Shown: positions 7,525 to 15,132, numbered from the stretch's first letter. The stretch: 32,782 nucleotides of DNA from Micromonospora rosaria (GCF_001567585.1 NZ_LRQV01000080.1:1-32782); one strand, 5' to 3'. The notes: generated by a model from the letters alone, not told the origin. Numbers and translations are program-made.

Positions 7525-7774
7525 GGTCGACCTGGGTGAAGTCCCAGGAGTGCGGCGGGCGGGCCAGCAGCCGTACCGGTGGCTCCGGCAGGGCGCGCGG
7601 GCTGCTGCGCCACTTCGAGATCACCACCACCCGGTGGTCGGTGGAGGAGAAGACCTCGCTGGCCACGTGCAACGGGTCGTGCTCGAACTCGGGCAGTGCG
7701 GTGTCGCAGACCCAGGTGATCAGGTCGGCGACACCGTACGGCTCGGCCCGCGCCTCCCACATCCGGACGATCAT
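7520..7774 (-). CDS. Conserved small protein of unknown function
   Basis: The protein has 84 residues, starting MIVRMWEARAEPYG. The pattern of an N-terminal strand with MWEAR, a helix (VADLITWVCDTALPEFE) and a strand-like VVVISKW resembles small alpha+beta proteins of the antibiotic-biosynthesis-monooxygenase / dimeric barrel type, but I do not recognise the family. GGGGGAG lies 5 nt before the ATG, codon use matches the neighbours, and it follows tsaD by 16 bp in the same direction, so it is probably the last gene before the terminator or is co-transcribed with the tsa genes. It may take part in a small-molecule oxidation; that is speculation. Confidence 0.65.
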   Translation of the reverse strand: MIVRMWEARAEPYGVADLITWVCDTALPEFEHDPLHVASEVFSSTDHRVVVISKWRSSPRALPEPPVRLLARPPHSWDFTQVDR

Positions 7775-7790
7775 GTCGGCTCCCCCGTCC

Positions 7791-8837
7791 TCACACGCTC
7801 ACCACGGTCAGCGGCATGGCCGAGTCGGCCGGCAGGTCCAGCCGGCTCGGCGCGACCCCGGCGGCCACCAGGTGCGAGCCGAGCGCGGCGACCATCGCGC
7901 CGTTGTCGGTGCAGAGCTTCGGCCGGGGTACCCGGACCCGGATGCCGTGCTTGGCGGCCCGCTGCTCGGCCAGCGCCCGCAGCCGCGAGTTGGCCGCCAC
8001 TCCCCCGCCGACGACCAGCGTCTCGATGCCGTTGGCCCGGCACGCGTCGAGCGCCTTGGCGGTCAGCACGTCGCAGACCGCCTCCTGGAACGCGGCGGCC
8101 ACGTCGGCCACCGGCACCGGCTCACCGGCCCGCTGCCGGGCCTCGACCCAGCGGGCCACCGCCGTCTTCAGCCCGGAGAAGGAGAAGTCGTACCGGTGCG
8201 CGGCGAGGTCCTTCGGCGCGGTCAGCCCGCGCGGGAAGTGGATCGAGCCGGGGTCGCCGTTGCGCGCCTCCCGGTCGATCGGCGGCCCACCGGGGAACGG
8301 CAGGCCGAGCAGGCGGGCCACCTTGTCGAACGCCTCCCCAGCGGCGTCGTCGATGGTCGCGCCGAGCGGGGTGACCCCCCGGGCCAGGTCGTCGACGAGC
8401 AGCAGGGACGAGTGCCCGCCGGAGACCAGCAGGGCGATCGCCGGCTCCGGCAACGGCCCGTGCTCCAGGGTGTCCACCGCGACGTGCGCGGCGAGGTGGT
8501 TCACCCCATAGACCGGCTTCTCGGCGGCCACCGCGTACCCCTTGGCGGCGGCGACCCCGACGAGCAGCGCGCCGGCCAGGCCGGGCCCGGAGGTGACCGC
8601 GATGGCGTCGATGTCGGCGATGGTCACCCCGGCCTCGGCGAGCGCCCGGTCCATGGTGGGCACGATCGCCTCCAGGTGGGCACGGCTGGCCACCTCGGGC
8701 ACCACCCCGCCGAACCGGGCGTGCTCCTCGACGCTGGAGGCGAGCGCGTCGGCCAGCAGGGTGTGCCCGCGCACGATGCCGACCCCGGTCTCGTCGCAGG
8801 AGGTCTCGATGCCGAGGATCAGCGGTTCGTCAGCCAT
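7791..8837 (-). CDS. tsaD: tRNA N6-adenosine threonylcarbamoyltransferase TsaD
   Basis: This is the catalytic subunit that transfers the threonylcarbamoyl group onto A37 of ANN-decoding tRNAs (t6A). At 348 residues it is full length. ILGIETSCDETGVG at the start is the ASKHA phosphate-1 motif; the metal ligands are in NHLAAH (His114, His118); VSGGHSSLLLV and a C-terminal CTDNGAMVA (metal-binding Asp) complete the Kae1/TsaD signature. The ATG overlaps the end of rimI by 8 bp (ATGGCTGA), so the two are translationally coupled. It lies in the order tsaB-rimI-tsaD, as is normal in actinobacteria. Confidence 0.97.
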   Translation of the reverse strand: MADEPLILGIETSCDETGVGIVRGHTLLADALASSVEEHARFGGVVPEVASRAHLEAIVPTMDRALAEAGVTIADIDAIAVTSGPGLAGALLVGVAAAKGYAVAAEKPVYGVNHLAAHVAVDTLEHGPLPEPAIALLVSGGHSSLLLVDDLARGVTPLGATIDDAAGEAFDKVARLLGLPFPGGPPIDREARNGDPGSIHFPRGLTAPKDLAAHRYDFSFSGLKTAVARWVEARQRAGEPVPVADVAAAFQEAVCDVLTAKALDACRANGIETLVVGGGVAANSRLRALAEQRAAKHGIRVRVPRPKLCTDNGAMVAALGSHLVAAGVAPSRLDLPADSAMPLTVVSV

Positions 8838-9426
8838 GCTCGTCGGTCCCTTCCCCGGTCGGCGTCGTCCCGTCCGGGTCCGACGGCAGGACGCGCCGCA
8901 TCACCAGCGCGTCGGTGTTGCTCGGTTGGTAGTAGCCCCGGCGTACGCCGATCGGCTCGAAGCCGTACGCCGCGTAGAGCCGCTGGGCCGGCGCGTTGTC
9001 GGCGGCGACCTCCAGCAGCGTGCTGCGCGCGCCGCGCCGGGTCGCCTCGGCGAGCAGCCCCTCCAGCAGGAGCCGGCCCACGCCCCGGCGCTGCGCCGAA
9101 CGGCGGACCGCGATGTTCTGCACCCAGGCCTCGTCGGGCGGCGTCACGGTGAGCCCGGCGTACCCGAGCAGCCCGCCGTCCGGGTCGGTGGCGACCAGGT
9201 AGAAGTGCCCGTTGGCGAGTTCGTTCCAGAACATCCCCGCCGACCACTGCTCCGCGCCGAACAGGTCCGCCTCGATCGGCAGCACCTCGTCGACGTGCCA
9301 CCAGCGGAACCGTTCCAGGCGCACCGGGCCGTCCACGGCAGGGCCGTGCTCGACATACCGGCTCGGCTCCGGTGGCCGGGCGGAAGCGGCCGGCTCGGCG
9401 CCGTCGCCCGGCCGGGGTCCGGTCAC
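8830..9426 (-). CDS. rimI: Ribosomal-protein-alanine N-acetyltransferase RimI
   Basis: This is a GNAT-fold acetyltransferase of 198 residues. The acetyl-CoA loop reads QRRGVGRLLLEGLL (motif A), preceded by VQNIAVRRSAQ. NAPAQRLYAAYGFEPIGVRRGYY is the motif B region typical of RimI. Bacterial RimI is usually about 150 residues; this one has an extra Pro/Ala-rich N-terminus of about 35 residues and a Thr/Gly-rich tail. The GTG start overlaps the tsaB stop (GTGA), and the end overlaps tsaD by 8 bp. Acetylation of S18 is the E. coli function; other N-termini are possible targets in actinobacteria. Confidence 0.92.
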   Translation of the reverse strand: MTGPRPGDGAEPAASARPPEPSRYVEHGPAVDGPVRLERFRWWHVDEVLPIEADLFGAEQWSAGMFWNELANGHFYLVATDPDGGLLGYAGLTVTPPDEAWVQNIAVRRSAQRRGVGRLLLEGLLAEATRRGARSTLLEVAADNAPAQRLYAAYGFEPIGVRRGYYQPSNTDALVMRRVLPSDPDGTTPTGEGTDEHG

Positions 9427-10100
9427 GGCAGGACCGGCTTGCGGCCGGTCGCCGCGACCGCGTCGGGGCGGCGCAGGTAGAGCGGGGTGAGCCGCTCCGA
9501 GGGGGCACCCGCCCGGATCCGCGCGGCGGCCAGCGCGGCCAGCGCGACGGCGTCCGGGTACCGGGGCTCGGCCCGCAGCGGCAGGTCGAGCACGTCGGCG
9601 TACCGGTGGGCGCCGTCGCCGACGGCGGCGGTCACCGCGAGGTCGCGGGCGCGGGCGGCGGCGACCGCCGGGGTGTCCACGTCCGGCCCGGCGATCCGCT
9701 GGCCGGTGCCGTCGTACACGGCCCAGTAGACCTCGCGCCGGCGGGCGTCGCTGGCCGCCAGCACCGGCTCCCCGGCCGCCACCGGGTGGCCGATCCCGTC
9801 GAGCGAGCAGACGCCGTACGTGGGGATGCCGAGCACCTGCCCCATGGTGGCGGCGGTGACCAGGCCGACCCGCAGGCCGGTGAACGGCCCCGGGCCGAGG
9901 CCGGCGACGATCGCGCCGAGGTCGCCGGGACGGGCGTCGGCGTCGGCCAGCACGGCGTCGACCTGCGGCGCGAGCAGTTCGCCGTGGGCCCGCGCGTCGA
10001 CCGTGCAGCGCGACGCGCGGGACGTGACGCCGTCCGCCGAGACCTCCACCAGCGCCGCGGTCACCGCAGGGGTCGAGGAATCCACCACCAGTACGAGCAC
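9423..10100 (-). CDS. tsaB: tRNA threonylcarbamoyladenosine biosynthesis protein TsaB
   Basis: TsaB is the non-catalytic ASKHA partner of TsaD in t6A synthesis. The protein of 225 residues starts VLVLVVDSSTPAVTAAL, carries the helix-capping LLAPQVDAVLADA and GLGPGPFTGLRVGL (the GPGSFTGLR signature of TsaB). The GTG start at 10100 is chosen because the protein begins exactly at the family's N-terminus there and a TAGGGT box ends 7 nt upstream, implying a leaderless transcript. The reading frame stays open far upstream of this start, but that part crosses the tandem array and is not protein-like. It is followed by rimI (GTGA overlap) and tsaD. Confidence 0.95.
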   Translation of the reverse strand: MLVLVVDSSTPAVTAALVEVSADGVTSRASRCTVDARAHGELLAPQVDAVLADADARPGDLGAIVAGLGPGPFTGLRVGLVTAATMGQVLGIPTYGVCSLDGIGHPVAAGEPVLAASDARRREVYWAVYDGTGQRIAGPDVDTPAVAAARARDLAVTAAVGDGAHRYADVLDLPLRAEPRYPDAVALAALAAARIRAGAPSERLTPLYLRRPDAVAATGRKPVLP

Positions 10101-10107
10101 GGCTGCA

Positions 10108-10113
10108 ACCCTA
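10108..10113 (-). promoter_or_regulatory. -10 box of a leaderless tsaB promoter
   Basis: On the minus strand TAGGGT ends 7 nt before the GTG start of tsaB, and there is no ribosome binding site in between. The box would drive tsaB-rimI-tsaD. No obvious -35 hexamer is seen at 16-19 bp. Confidence 0.5.
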
Positions 10114-10163
10114 GCCGGCCCGGTGGTCACCCCCGGTGACGCCCCACGGTGTCCCGGCGGGGT

Positions 10164-10260
10164 GCCTCCCGGCGGGGGTGCCGTCCGGGCGGGGGTGCCG
10201 TCCGGGCAGGGGTGCCGTCCGGGCAGGGGTGCCGTCCGGGCAGGGGTGCCGTCCCGGCGG
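10164..10260. repeat. Minisatellite, 17-bp units
   Basis: Units built on GCCGTCCGGGCAGGGGT start at 10180, 10197, 10214, 10231 and 10248, with a degraded unit (GCCTCCC) at 10164. It lies between the divergent tsaB and HTH gene promoters, upstream of the operator pair at 10280-10315. Confidence 0.9.
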
Positions 10261-10279
10261 ACATGCTCTGGGCGAGCGA

Positions 10280-10315
10280 CATACCCGTGGGGTATTTTCA
10301 TACCTGTCGGGTATG
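10280..10315. promoter_or_regulatory. Twin operators over the promoter of the HTH gene
   Basis: Two 17-bp inverted repeats of the form CATACC-N5-GGTAT(G/T) lie at 10280-10296 and 10299-10315, 19 bp apart start to start. The box TATTTT (10293-10298, TANNNT) lies between and partly in them, so bound repressor would block the promoter. The gene 25 bp downstream encodes a Cro/CI-type HTH protein, so autoregulation is the simplest reading. The surrounding DNA is far more G+C-rich, which makes the pair stand out. Confidence 0.7.
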
Positions 10316-10340
10316 TCGCCGCGAGAGAGATGGTGCCGCC

Positions 10341-11087
10341 ATGGATTCGGTCCGCCTCGGCCAGTTGGGCGGCCTGCTGCGCCACGAGCGGGAGACCCGT
10401 GCCCTGACCCAGCGGGCGCTCGCCGAGCGCGCCGGCACCACCCAGGCCACCGTCGCCCGGGTCGAGCGTGGCGACCGGGTGCCGAGTCTGGACCTGCTCG
10501 ACCGGCTCTTCACCGCGCTGGGCGTGCAGTTGACGGTCAGCGTCGAGCCGCTCGACGCACACCTCGACGCGGTCCTCGACGAGTTGGCCGCCCGCCCGCT
10601 GGCCGACCGGGTGGCGGGGCTCGGCGTCGACCGGGTCCTGGACCGGCTCGGAGACCTGCCGTACGTGCTCGCCGGGGGGACCGCCGCCCTGCTCCAGGGC
10701 GCCCCGATCCCGGTCGACAGCCTGGACCTCGCCATCCGGTGGCGCGACTCGGCACGGTTCACCGCCTGGCTGGAACAGGCGTACGGGCAGCGCTGGGACG
10801 CCCGGTGGAAGCAGTTCGGCGGCGTACCGCTCGCCCCCGAGGAGCCCGGCGACCACCACTGGCAGACCCGGTACGGCGAGGTCCGGGCGACGATGTGCGA
10901 GGAGTTGCCGGAGCCGATCGAGGTACGGCACGGCGGGCGCGGCTACCCGGTGGTGCCGCTGGTGCAGGTGGAGGTGGTCGACCCCCGCGCCGCCGAACTG
11001 CTCCGCCGCTACCGGAGCCGGGCCGGCGGCGGGGAGCAGGTCGACAACGGCGCACGGGTCGACAACGGCGCACGCGCCGACGGGTAG
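10341..11087 (+). CDS. XRE-family HTH protein with nucleotidyltransferase-like domain
   Basis: The 248-residue protein has a Cro/CI-type HTH (residues about 6-65: LTQRALAERAGTTQATVARVERG then VPSLDLLDRLFTALG). Residues about 105-225 look like a nucleotidyltransferase-fold domain: YVLAGGTAALLQG (the GG loop) followed by PVDSLDLAI, where active enzymes have D-x-D. By that alignment one catalytic Asp is replaced (Ser127), so catalysis is doubtful. The tail contains a short duplication (VDNGAR twice) caused by an 18-bp tandem repeat. Twin operators precede it. It resembles antitoxin or regulator fusions related to AbiEii/MNT families, but no partner toxin is adjacent; ung lies convergent downstream. 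Function unknown. Confidence 0.75.
   Translation: MDSVRLGQLGGLLRHERETRALTQRALAERAGTTQATVARVERGDRVPSLDLLDRLFTALGVQLTVSVEPLDAHLDAVLDELAARPLADRVAGLGVDRVLDRLGDLPYVLAGGTAALLQGAPIPVDSLDLAIRWRDSARFTAWLEQAYGQRWDARWKQFGGVPLAPEEPGDHHWQTRYGEVRATMCEELPEPIEVRHGGRGYPVVPLVQVEVVDPRAAELLRRYRSRAGGGEQVDNGARVDNGARADG
11039..11073. repeat. 18-bp tandem duplication at the 3' end of the HTH gene
   Basis: GGTCGACAACGGCGCAC occurs at 11039-11055 and again at 11057-11073. It encodes a repeated VDNGAR at the protein C-terminus, in frame. Confidence 0.85.
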
Positions 11088-11109
11088 TTCCGCCCCCGGC
11101 CCGGGTGGC

Positions 11110-11811
11110 TCAGCTCGCCGTGCGCTCCCAGTCGATGGTGGGCAGGCCCGCGTCGGCGAGCGCCTTGTTGGCCGCGCTGAACGGGCGGCTGCCCAGGAAA
11201 CCGCGCGGGTTCATCGGGCTCGGGTGACCGGCCTCCAGCACCACGTGCTGCGGGTTGCCGACCAGGGCCGCCTTCTTGCGGGCGTACCCGCCCCAGAGCA
11301 GGAAGACCACCCGGTGCTCCAGCGCGTCGAGGGCGCGGATCGTCGCGTCGGTGAACGCCTCCCAGCCCTTGTTGGCGTGCGAGCCGGGGGTGGCCTGGCG
11401 GACCGTGAGCACCGAGTTGAGCAGCAGCACACCCTGCCCGGCCCAGCCGGTCAGGGTGCCGCCGCGCGGCTTCGGCACGCCGAGGTCCTCGGTCAGCTCC
11501 TTGAAGACGTTACGCAGCGACGGCGGCACCGACACCCCCTCGCGGACGCTGAAGCTGAGCCCGTGCGCCTGCCCGGCCTTGTGGTACGGGTCCTGCCCGA
11601 GGATGAGCACCCGACAGTCCTGCGGAGCGCAGAGCTGGTACGCCGAGAAGAGGTCCTCCAGCGGCGGGAAGACCGTCTGGGTGGCGTACTCGTCCGCGAC
11701 GAACCGGCCCAGCTCGGCGGTGGCCGCCGGGTCGAGGTGCGGAGTGAGGACTGACCGCCAGGCGGGCGGGAGGTGCGCCGGCAGGTCGAGGGGCGCGACG
11801 TCGTCGGGCAT
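11110..11811 (-). CDS. ung: Uracil-DNA glycosylase (family 1)
   Basis: The enzyme removes uracil from DNA in base excision repair. It has 233 residues, full length for family 1. The water-activating loop is GQDPYH (72-77, Asp74), followed by GLSFSV and a uracil-binding LLLNSVLTV; the catalytic histidine is in GHPSPMNPRGFLG. A strong AAAGGTGG lies 4 nt before the ATG. It is convergent with the HTH gene and divergent from the ketosynthase fusion. Its position between tsaB and tsaE is unusual, as part of the inserted block. Confidence 0.97.
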   Translation of the reverse strand: MPDDVAPLDLPAHLPPAWRSVLTPHLDPAATAELGRFVADEYATQTVFPPLEDLFSAYQLCAPQDCRVLILGQDPYHKAGQAHGLSFSVREGVSVPPSLRNVFKELTEDLGVPKPRGGTLTGWAGQGVLLLNSVLTVRQATPGSHANKGWEAFTDATIRALDALEHRVVFLLWGGYARKKAALVGNPQHVVLEAGHPSPMNPRGFLGSRPFSAANKALADAGLPTIDWERTAS

Positions 11812-11840
11812 GGGCCACCTTTCACGCGAACGGAACGGCT

Positions 11841-11880
11841 GATTCCTACCAGCCCGGTCCGATTCCTACCAGCCCGGTCC
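11841..11880. repeat. 20-bp direct duplication upstream of ung
   Basis: GATTCCTACCAGCCCGGTCC is present twice, head to tail, without mismatch, 30 bp before the ung start. Read on the minus strand each copy contains GGTAGGAATC, so a promoter element of ung may have been doubled; that is a guess. Confidence 0.9.
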
Positions 11881-11974
11881 GACACTTCCCACCCACGGGC
11901 CCACCGCCCTGAGTACCCGTACCCACGTCGTTGGGCCCATCGGCGGATGTGCGAAACCCCTCCGACCTGGCCGA

Positions 11975-13921
11975 ATGGACGCCATGACGCGAGCGGTCCA
12001 CATCACCGGCTGTGCTTCCTTCCTTCCCGGCGAGCCGATCGGCAACGACGATCTGGTCCGGTTCCTCGGCGACGACGGCAGCCGGGCCGCCGCGGCGGTC
12101 CGGCGCCGGGTGCTCGCGGCCAACGGCATCCGGAGCCGGCACTACGCCCTCGACCCGGCGGGGCGGACCACCATGCTCAACGAGGAGCTGGCGGCCGAGG
12201 CGGTGCTGCGGGCCCTCAAGGAGAGCGGCCGGGACGTGGGGCAACTCGGCCTGCTCGCCACCGGCACCACCCAGGGGGACGTGCTGGTACCGGGGTTCGC
12301 CTCGATGGTCCACGGCCGCCTCGGCGGCGGCCCGATGGAGACGCTCTCCGCCGCCGGGGTCTGCGCCGCCAGCATGGCCGCCTTCCGCGCGGCGGTGGCC
12401 GGCGTCCGCCTCGGCGACCACGACCTCGCCGCCGTCGTCGGCTCCGAGCTGGTCAGTCGGGGCCTCAAGCACAGCCGGTACGCCGACACCACCGCATCGG
12501 AGCGGGCCGGGTTCGACGCCGAGTTCCTGCGCTGGACGCTCTCCGACGGGGCCGGAGCGGTGGTCCTCGAACCGGGGCCCCGGCCGGACCGGTCGAGCCT
12601 GCGGGTCGACTGGACCCACCTGGTCTCGCACGCCCACGAGCACGCCACCTGCATGCGCGCCGGGCTGACCGACCCCACCGGGCCGGGCGGGGAGGGGCCG
12701 GGCGCCGGGGACACCTGGCTGGACCGGGACACCGCCGCCGAGGCCGAGCGGGCCGGCCTGCTGCGGCTGCGACAGAACGTACGGGCGCTGCCGGACCTCT
12801 TCGTCGCGGGGGTCGCCGAGTACGTCCGGCTGGTCCGCGCCGGCCGCTTCGACCCGCGCGACATCGACCACGTGCTCTGCCACTACAGCTCCGAGCACTT
12901 CCGGGCGGACATCTTCCGGCTGCTGCACGAGGCCGACCTGATGATCGACGAGGAGCGCTGGTACACCAACCTGCACACCCGGGGCAACACCGGGGCGGCG
13001 AGCATCTTCGTGATGCTGGCCGAGGCGTGGCGGTCCGGCCGGTTCGCCCCCGGGGACCGGATCCTGCTGGTGGTGCCCGAGTCCGGCCGGTTCTCGTTCG
13101 CCTTCGCCCACCTGACCTGCGTCGGCCCGACCGGGCCGGAAACCGCCACCGGCACCGGACGGGCCGGCGGGATCGGACCGGTCGGTGCGGCCGGGCGACC
13201 CGCCGCTGGGCAGGCCGACGCGGCCGGGTCGCCGCTCGGGGTGCCGGAGCCGGGCGACGACGACGTGGTCCGGTGGACCGTGCTGGAGCTGGCCGGGGTC
13301 TGGGCCGACCTGGAGTCCCGGCTGCGGCGGGTGCCGGTGCTACGCCGGCTCGAAGCCGGTGCCGCCACGATGGACGACTACCGCCGGCTGCTGCTCACGC
13401 TCCGCCCCCAGGTCGTCGAGGGGGGCCGGTGGATCGCCCGCGCCGCGTCGAACTTCTCCGAGGAGCTGTTCGAGCTGCGCAGCGCCGCGCTGCACCACGG
13501 CCTGGAGGAGCACCGCGACTACCGGCTGCTGGACGCGGACTTCGCGGCGATCGGCGGGGACCCGGCCGAGATCCGGGCCGCGACGAAGAACCCCGGCTCC
13601 GAGGCGCTCTCGGCGTACATGTTCCACCAGGCCAGCCAGCCGGACCCGGTGGACCTGCTGGGCGCCATGTTCGTCATCGAGGGCCTCGGCACCGCCAAGG
13701 CGACCCGCTGGGCCGGGCTGCTCCGCGACCAGCTCGGGCTCGCCGAGGACCAGGTGCGGTTCCTGCTCTACCACGGCGACAACGACGACGACCACTTCGC
13801 GGCCCTGCGGAACGTCCTGCGCTCCGGGCTGGTCGACCGGCCCCGCGCCGAGCGGATCGTCCGGACGGCCCGGGTGGTGGCCCGGCTCTACGCCCTGCAA
13901 CTGGAGGAGATCGATGGCTGA
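11975..13921 (+). CDS. Fusion of StlD/DarB-like beta-ketoacyl synthase III and heme-oxygenase-like diiron oxidase
   Basis: This 648-residue protein has two enzymes. Residues 1-385 are a thiolase-fold ketosynthase III resembling StlD/DarB (dialkylresorcinol-forming) enzymes: ITGCASFLPGEPIGNDDL near the start, NGIRSRHYALD, nucleophile Cys130 in SAAGVCAASMAAF, His303 in VLCHYSSEHF and Asn338 in TRGNTGAAS, so the Cys-His-Asn triad is complete. A Gly/Ala/Thr-rich linker (about 386-428) leads to a heme-oxygenase-like domain (429-648) with Glu569, His600, Asp604 and His607; the H-x3-D-x2-H spacing is that of diiron oxidases such as CADD, SznF and UndA. Earlier ligands are likely among Glu497/500/512 and His507/508/513. 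ATG 11984 is an alternative start; neither start has a clear ribosome site. It is coupled to the next gene by an 8-bp overlap. The reaction is unknown; condensation followed by O2-dependent oxidation or C-C cleavage is inferred. Confidence 0.85.
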   Translation: MDAMTRAVHITGCASFLPGEPIGNDDLVRFLGDDGSRAAAAVRRRVLAANGIRSRHYALDPAGRTTMLNEELAAEAVLRALKESGRDVGQLGLLATGTTQGDVLVPGFASMVHGRLGGGPMETLSAAGVCAASMAAFRAAVAGVRLGDHDLAAVVGSELVSRGLKHSRYADTTASERAGFDAEFLRWTLSDGAGAVVLEPGPRPDRSSLRVDWTHLVSHAHEHATCMRAGLTDPTGPGGEGPGAGDTWLDRDTAAEAERAGLLRLRQNVRALPDLFVAGVAEYVRLVRAGRFDPRDIDHVLCHYSSEHFRADIFRLLHEADLMIDEERWYTNLHTRGNTGAASIFVMLAEAWRSGRFAPGDRILLVVPESGRFSFAFAHLTCVGPTGPETATGTGRAGGIGPVGAAGRPAAGQADAAGSPLGVPEPGDDDVVRWTVLELAGVWADLESRLRRVPVLRRLEAGAATMDDYRRLLLTLRPQVVEGGRWIARAASNFSEELFELRSAALHHGLEEHRDYRLLDADFAAIGGDPAEIRAATKNPGSEALSAYMFHQASQPDPVDLLGAMFVIEGLGTAKATRWAGLLRDQLGLAEDQVRFLLYHGDNDDDHFAALRNVLRSGLVDRPRAERIVRTARVVARLYALQLEEIDG

Positions 13922-14882
13922 GCGCCCCCGGGACCGTACCCGCCGGACGGAACCGTCGGTGTGGGAGGCGATCATGGCCGATCCCACCGTGCCGATCGGC
14001 CGGCGCACCCTGGAACTGGTGGTGCGGGACCAGCAGCGCTGGTCGCGGACGTGGCTGTTGCCCTGGGTACGGCTGCTGTCCCGGCTGGCGGTGACGCTGA
14101 TCAGCGTGGTCAAGCGCCTGCTGCCCTGGCAGCTACGCGCGCACGGCACGATGGACAGCCTCTGCGTCTGGTTCCTCCGCCGGTGCGTCGCCCCGGAGGC
14201 CGGGGAGCTGCTGATCCGGCACTTCGTGGTGGAGACCCAGCTCCTCAACTTCGTGGTCCGCAACGCCGGCGTACCCGGTCTGCGCGAGGTGGACCTGCTG
14301 CCGACGACCCTGCGGGAGCTGGGCGACCGCGCGGTGATCGAGCACGACCTCAACGTCTACGACGTGCTGATCGCCCTGGGCAGCGCGGCGACCCCGCCGG
14401 GGGCCCGGCTCCGCAACCTGGCCCGGCCCACCGGCCCGCTCGACACCTCGATGCTGACCGTCCCGCCGCTGGACACCGAGCCGGGCCGCCGCCGGCTGCT
14501 GAACCTGGACATCCAGACCGCGCTGTACCTGATGAACGTCCCGTTCGCGCTCTGCCTCACCAGCGAGGAGTACCGCCGGGCGGTGCACTCGATGCGCCTG
14601 GACATCTCCCTGCTGGCCCTGCTCACCCAGCTCACCGGCGACTCGACGTTCCTGTCCTGGCGGCCGGAGGGCTCGGTGCTGCGGGTCGACTCGACCGTGG
14701 ACGTGCCCCGTTCGGTCTACGAGCACGCGGTGATCTGCGAGTACGCCTTCGCCCGGCTGATCCGGACCGCGGCGGGCGCCGCCGACGGTGCGACCGGTGC
14801 CGTACCCCGACCCCGCCGTCGCCCCACCGAGACCGGCACCCGGCACGCCACCACCGGGGTCCGGAGCATGCGGATTGAGTAG
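13914..14882 (+). CDS. Unknown helical protein coupled to the ketosynthase-oxidase fusion
   Basis: Its ATG overlaps the end of the fusion gene (ATGGCTGA), so the two proteins are made together. The product has 322 residues, predicted mostly helical, with one basic, moderately hydrophobic stretch (TWLLPWVRLLSRLAVTLIS, 47-64) that could sit on a membrane. Glu/His clusters recur: His103 with Glu107, Glu143-His144 in VIEHDLNVYD, and Glu270-His271 with Glu276 in VYEHAVICEYAF. These could form a metal site. I recall uncharacterised proteins of this kind beside StlD/DarB-type ketosynthases (possibly the DUF6999 group), but could not verify it. The last 30 residues are Arg/Pro/Thr-rich. No function is assigned. 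Confidence 0.75.
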   Translation: MAERPRDRTRRTEPSVWEAIMADPTVPIGRRTLELVVRDQQRWSRTWLLPWVRLLSRLAVTLISVVKRLLPWQLRAHGTMDSLCVWFLRRCVAPEAGELLIRHFVVETQLLNFVVRNAGVPGLREVDLLPTTLRELGDRAVIEHDLNVYDVLIALGSAATPPGARLRNLARPTGPLDTSMLTVPPLDTEPGRRRLLNLDIQTALYLMNVPFALCLTSEEYRRAVHSMRLDISLLALLTQLTGDSTFLSWRPEGSVLRVDSTVDVPRSVYEHAVICEYAFARLIRTAAGAADGATGAVPRPRRRPTETGTRHATTGVRSMRIE

Positions 14883-14885
14883 AAT
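14880..14885 (+). promoter_or_regulatory. -10 box of the hicBA promoter
   Basis: TAGAAT overlaps the TAG stop of the preceding gene. A start about 7 nt downstream leaves a short leader of about 28 nt that includes the CTGGAGG ribosome site of hicB. The -35 region is not recognisable. Confidence 0.4.
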
Positions 14886-14919
14886 CAACCGGTCGAGCGG
14901 AATCCCTGGAGGCGACCAC

Positions 14920-15132
14920 ATGATCCGCACGTTCACCGCCGCCGTGCACCAGGAAGAGGACTGGTACGTCGCCCGGTGCCTGGAACTCGACGTCGCGAGC
15001 CAGGGCGAGACCCTGGACGCCGCACTGGCGAACCTGCGGGAGGCCGTCGAGGTGTACCTCGACGAGGTCACCCAGCCGGCCATCGAGCCGACCCCCCTGG
15101 TCACCTCGTTCCAGGTCGGCCGGGCCGCATGA
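14920..15132 (+). CDS. hicB: HicB-family antitoxin
   Basis: This 70-residue protein is the short HicB type: a partial RNase H-like fold only (FTAAVHQEEDWYVARCLELDVASQGETLDAALANLREAVEVYL, residues about 5-48), without the C-terminal DNA-binding domain of longer HicB proteins. It starts at an ATG 7 nt after CTGGAGG and overlaps hicA by ATGA. The antitoxin-first order and the hicA partner make this a type II toxin-antitoxin pair. Without a DNA-binding domain, autoregulation would need another factor. Confidence 0.85.
   Translation: MIRTFTAAVHQEEDWYVARCLELDVASQGETLDAALANLREAVEVYLDEVTQPAIEPTPLVTSFQVGRAA

Noticed and set aside
6849..9152. A 767-codon plus-strand frame over the DUF4142 gene and tsaD
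   Set aside because: It overlaps well-supported genes on both strands and is Pro/Arg/Ser-rich without domains; it is a product of missing stop codons in very G+C-rich DNA.
10341..11087. An active AbiEii-type toxin with its antitoxin
   Set aside because: The D-x-D motif appears degenerate and no partner gene is adjacent on the same strand.
11841..11880. A duplicated attachment site or transposon end at the border of the inserted block
   Set aside because: The two copies are directly adjacent and no matching copy was seen at the other border; a simple tandem duplication explains it.
11773..14094. A 773-codon frame parallel to the ketosynthase fusion
   Set aside because: It is the shifted frame of the fusion gene, with Arg/Gly/Pro-rich composition and no motifs.
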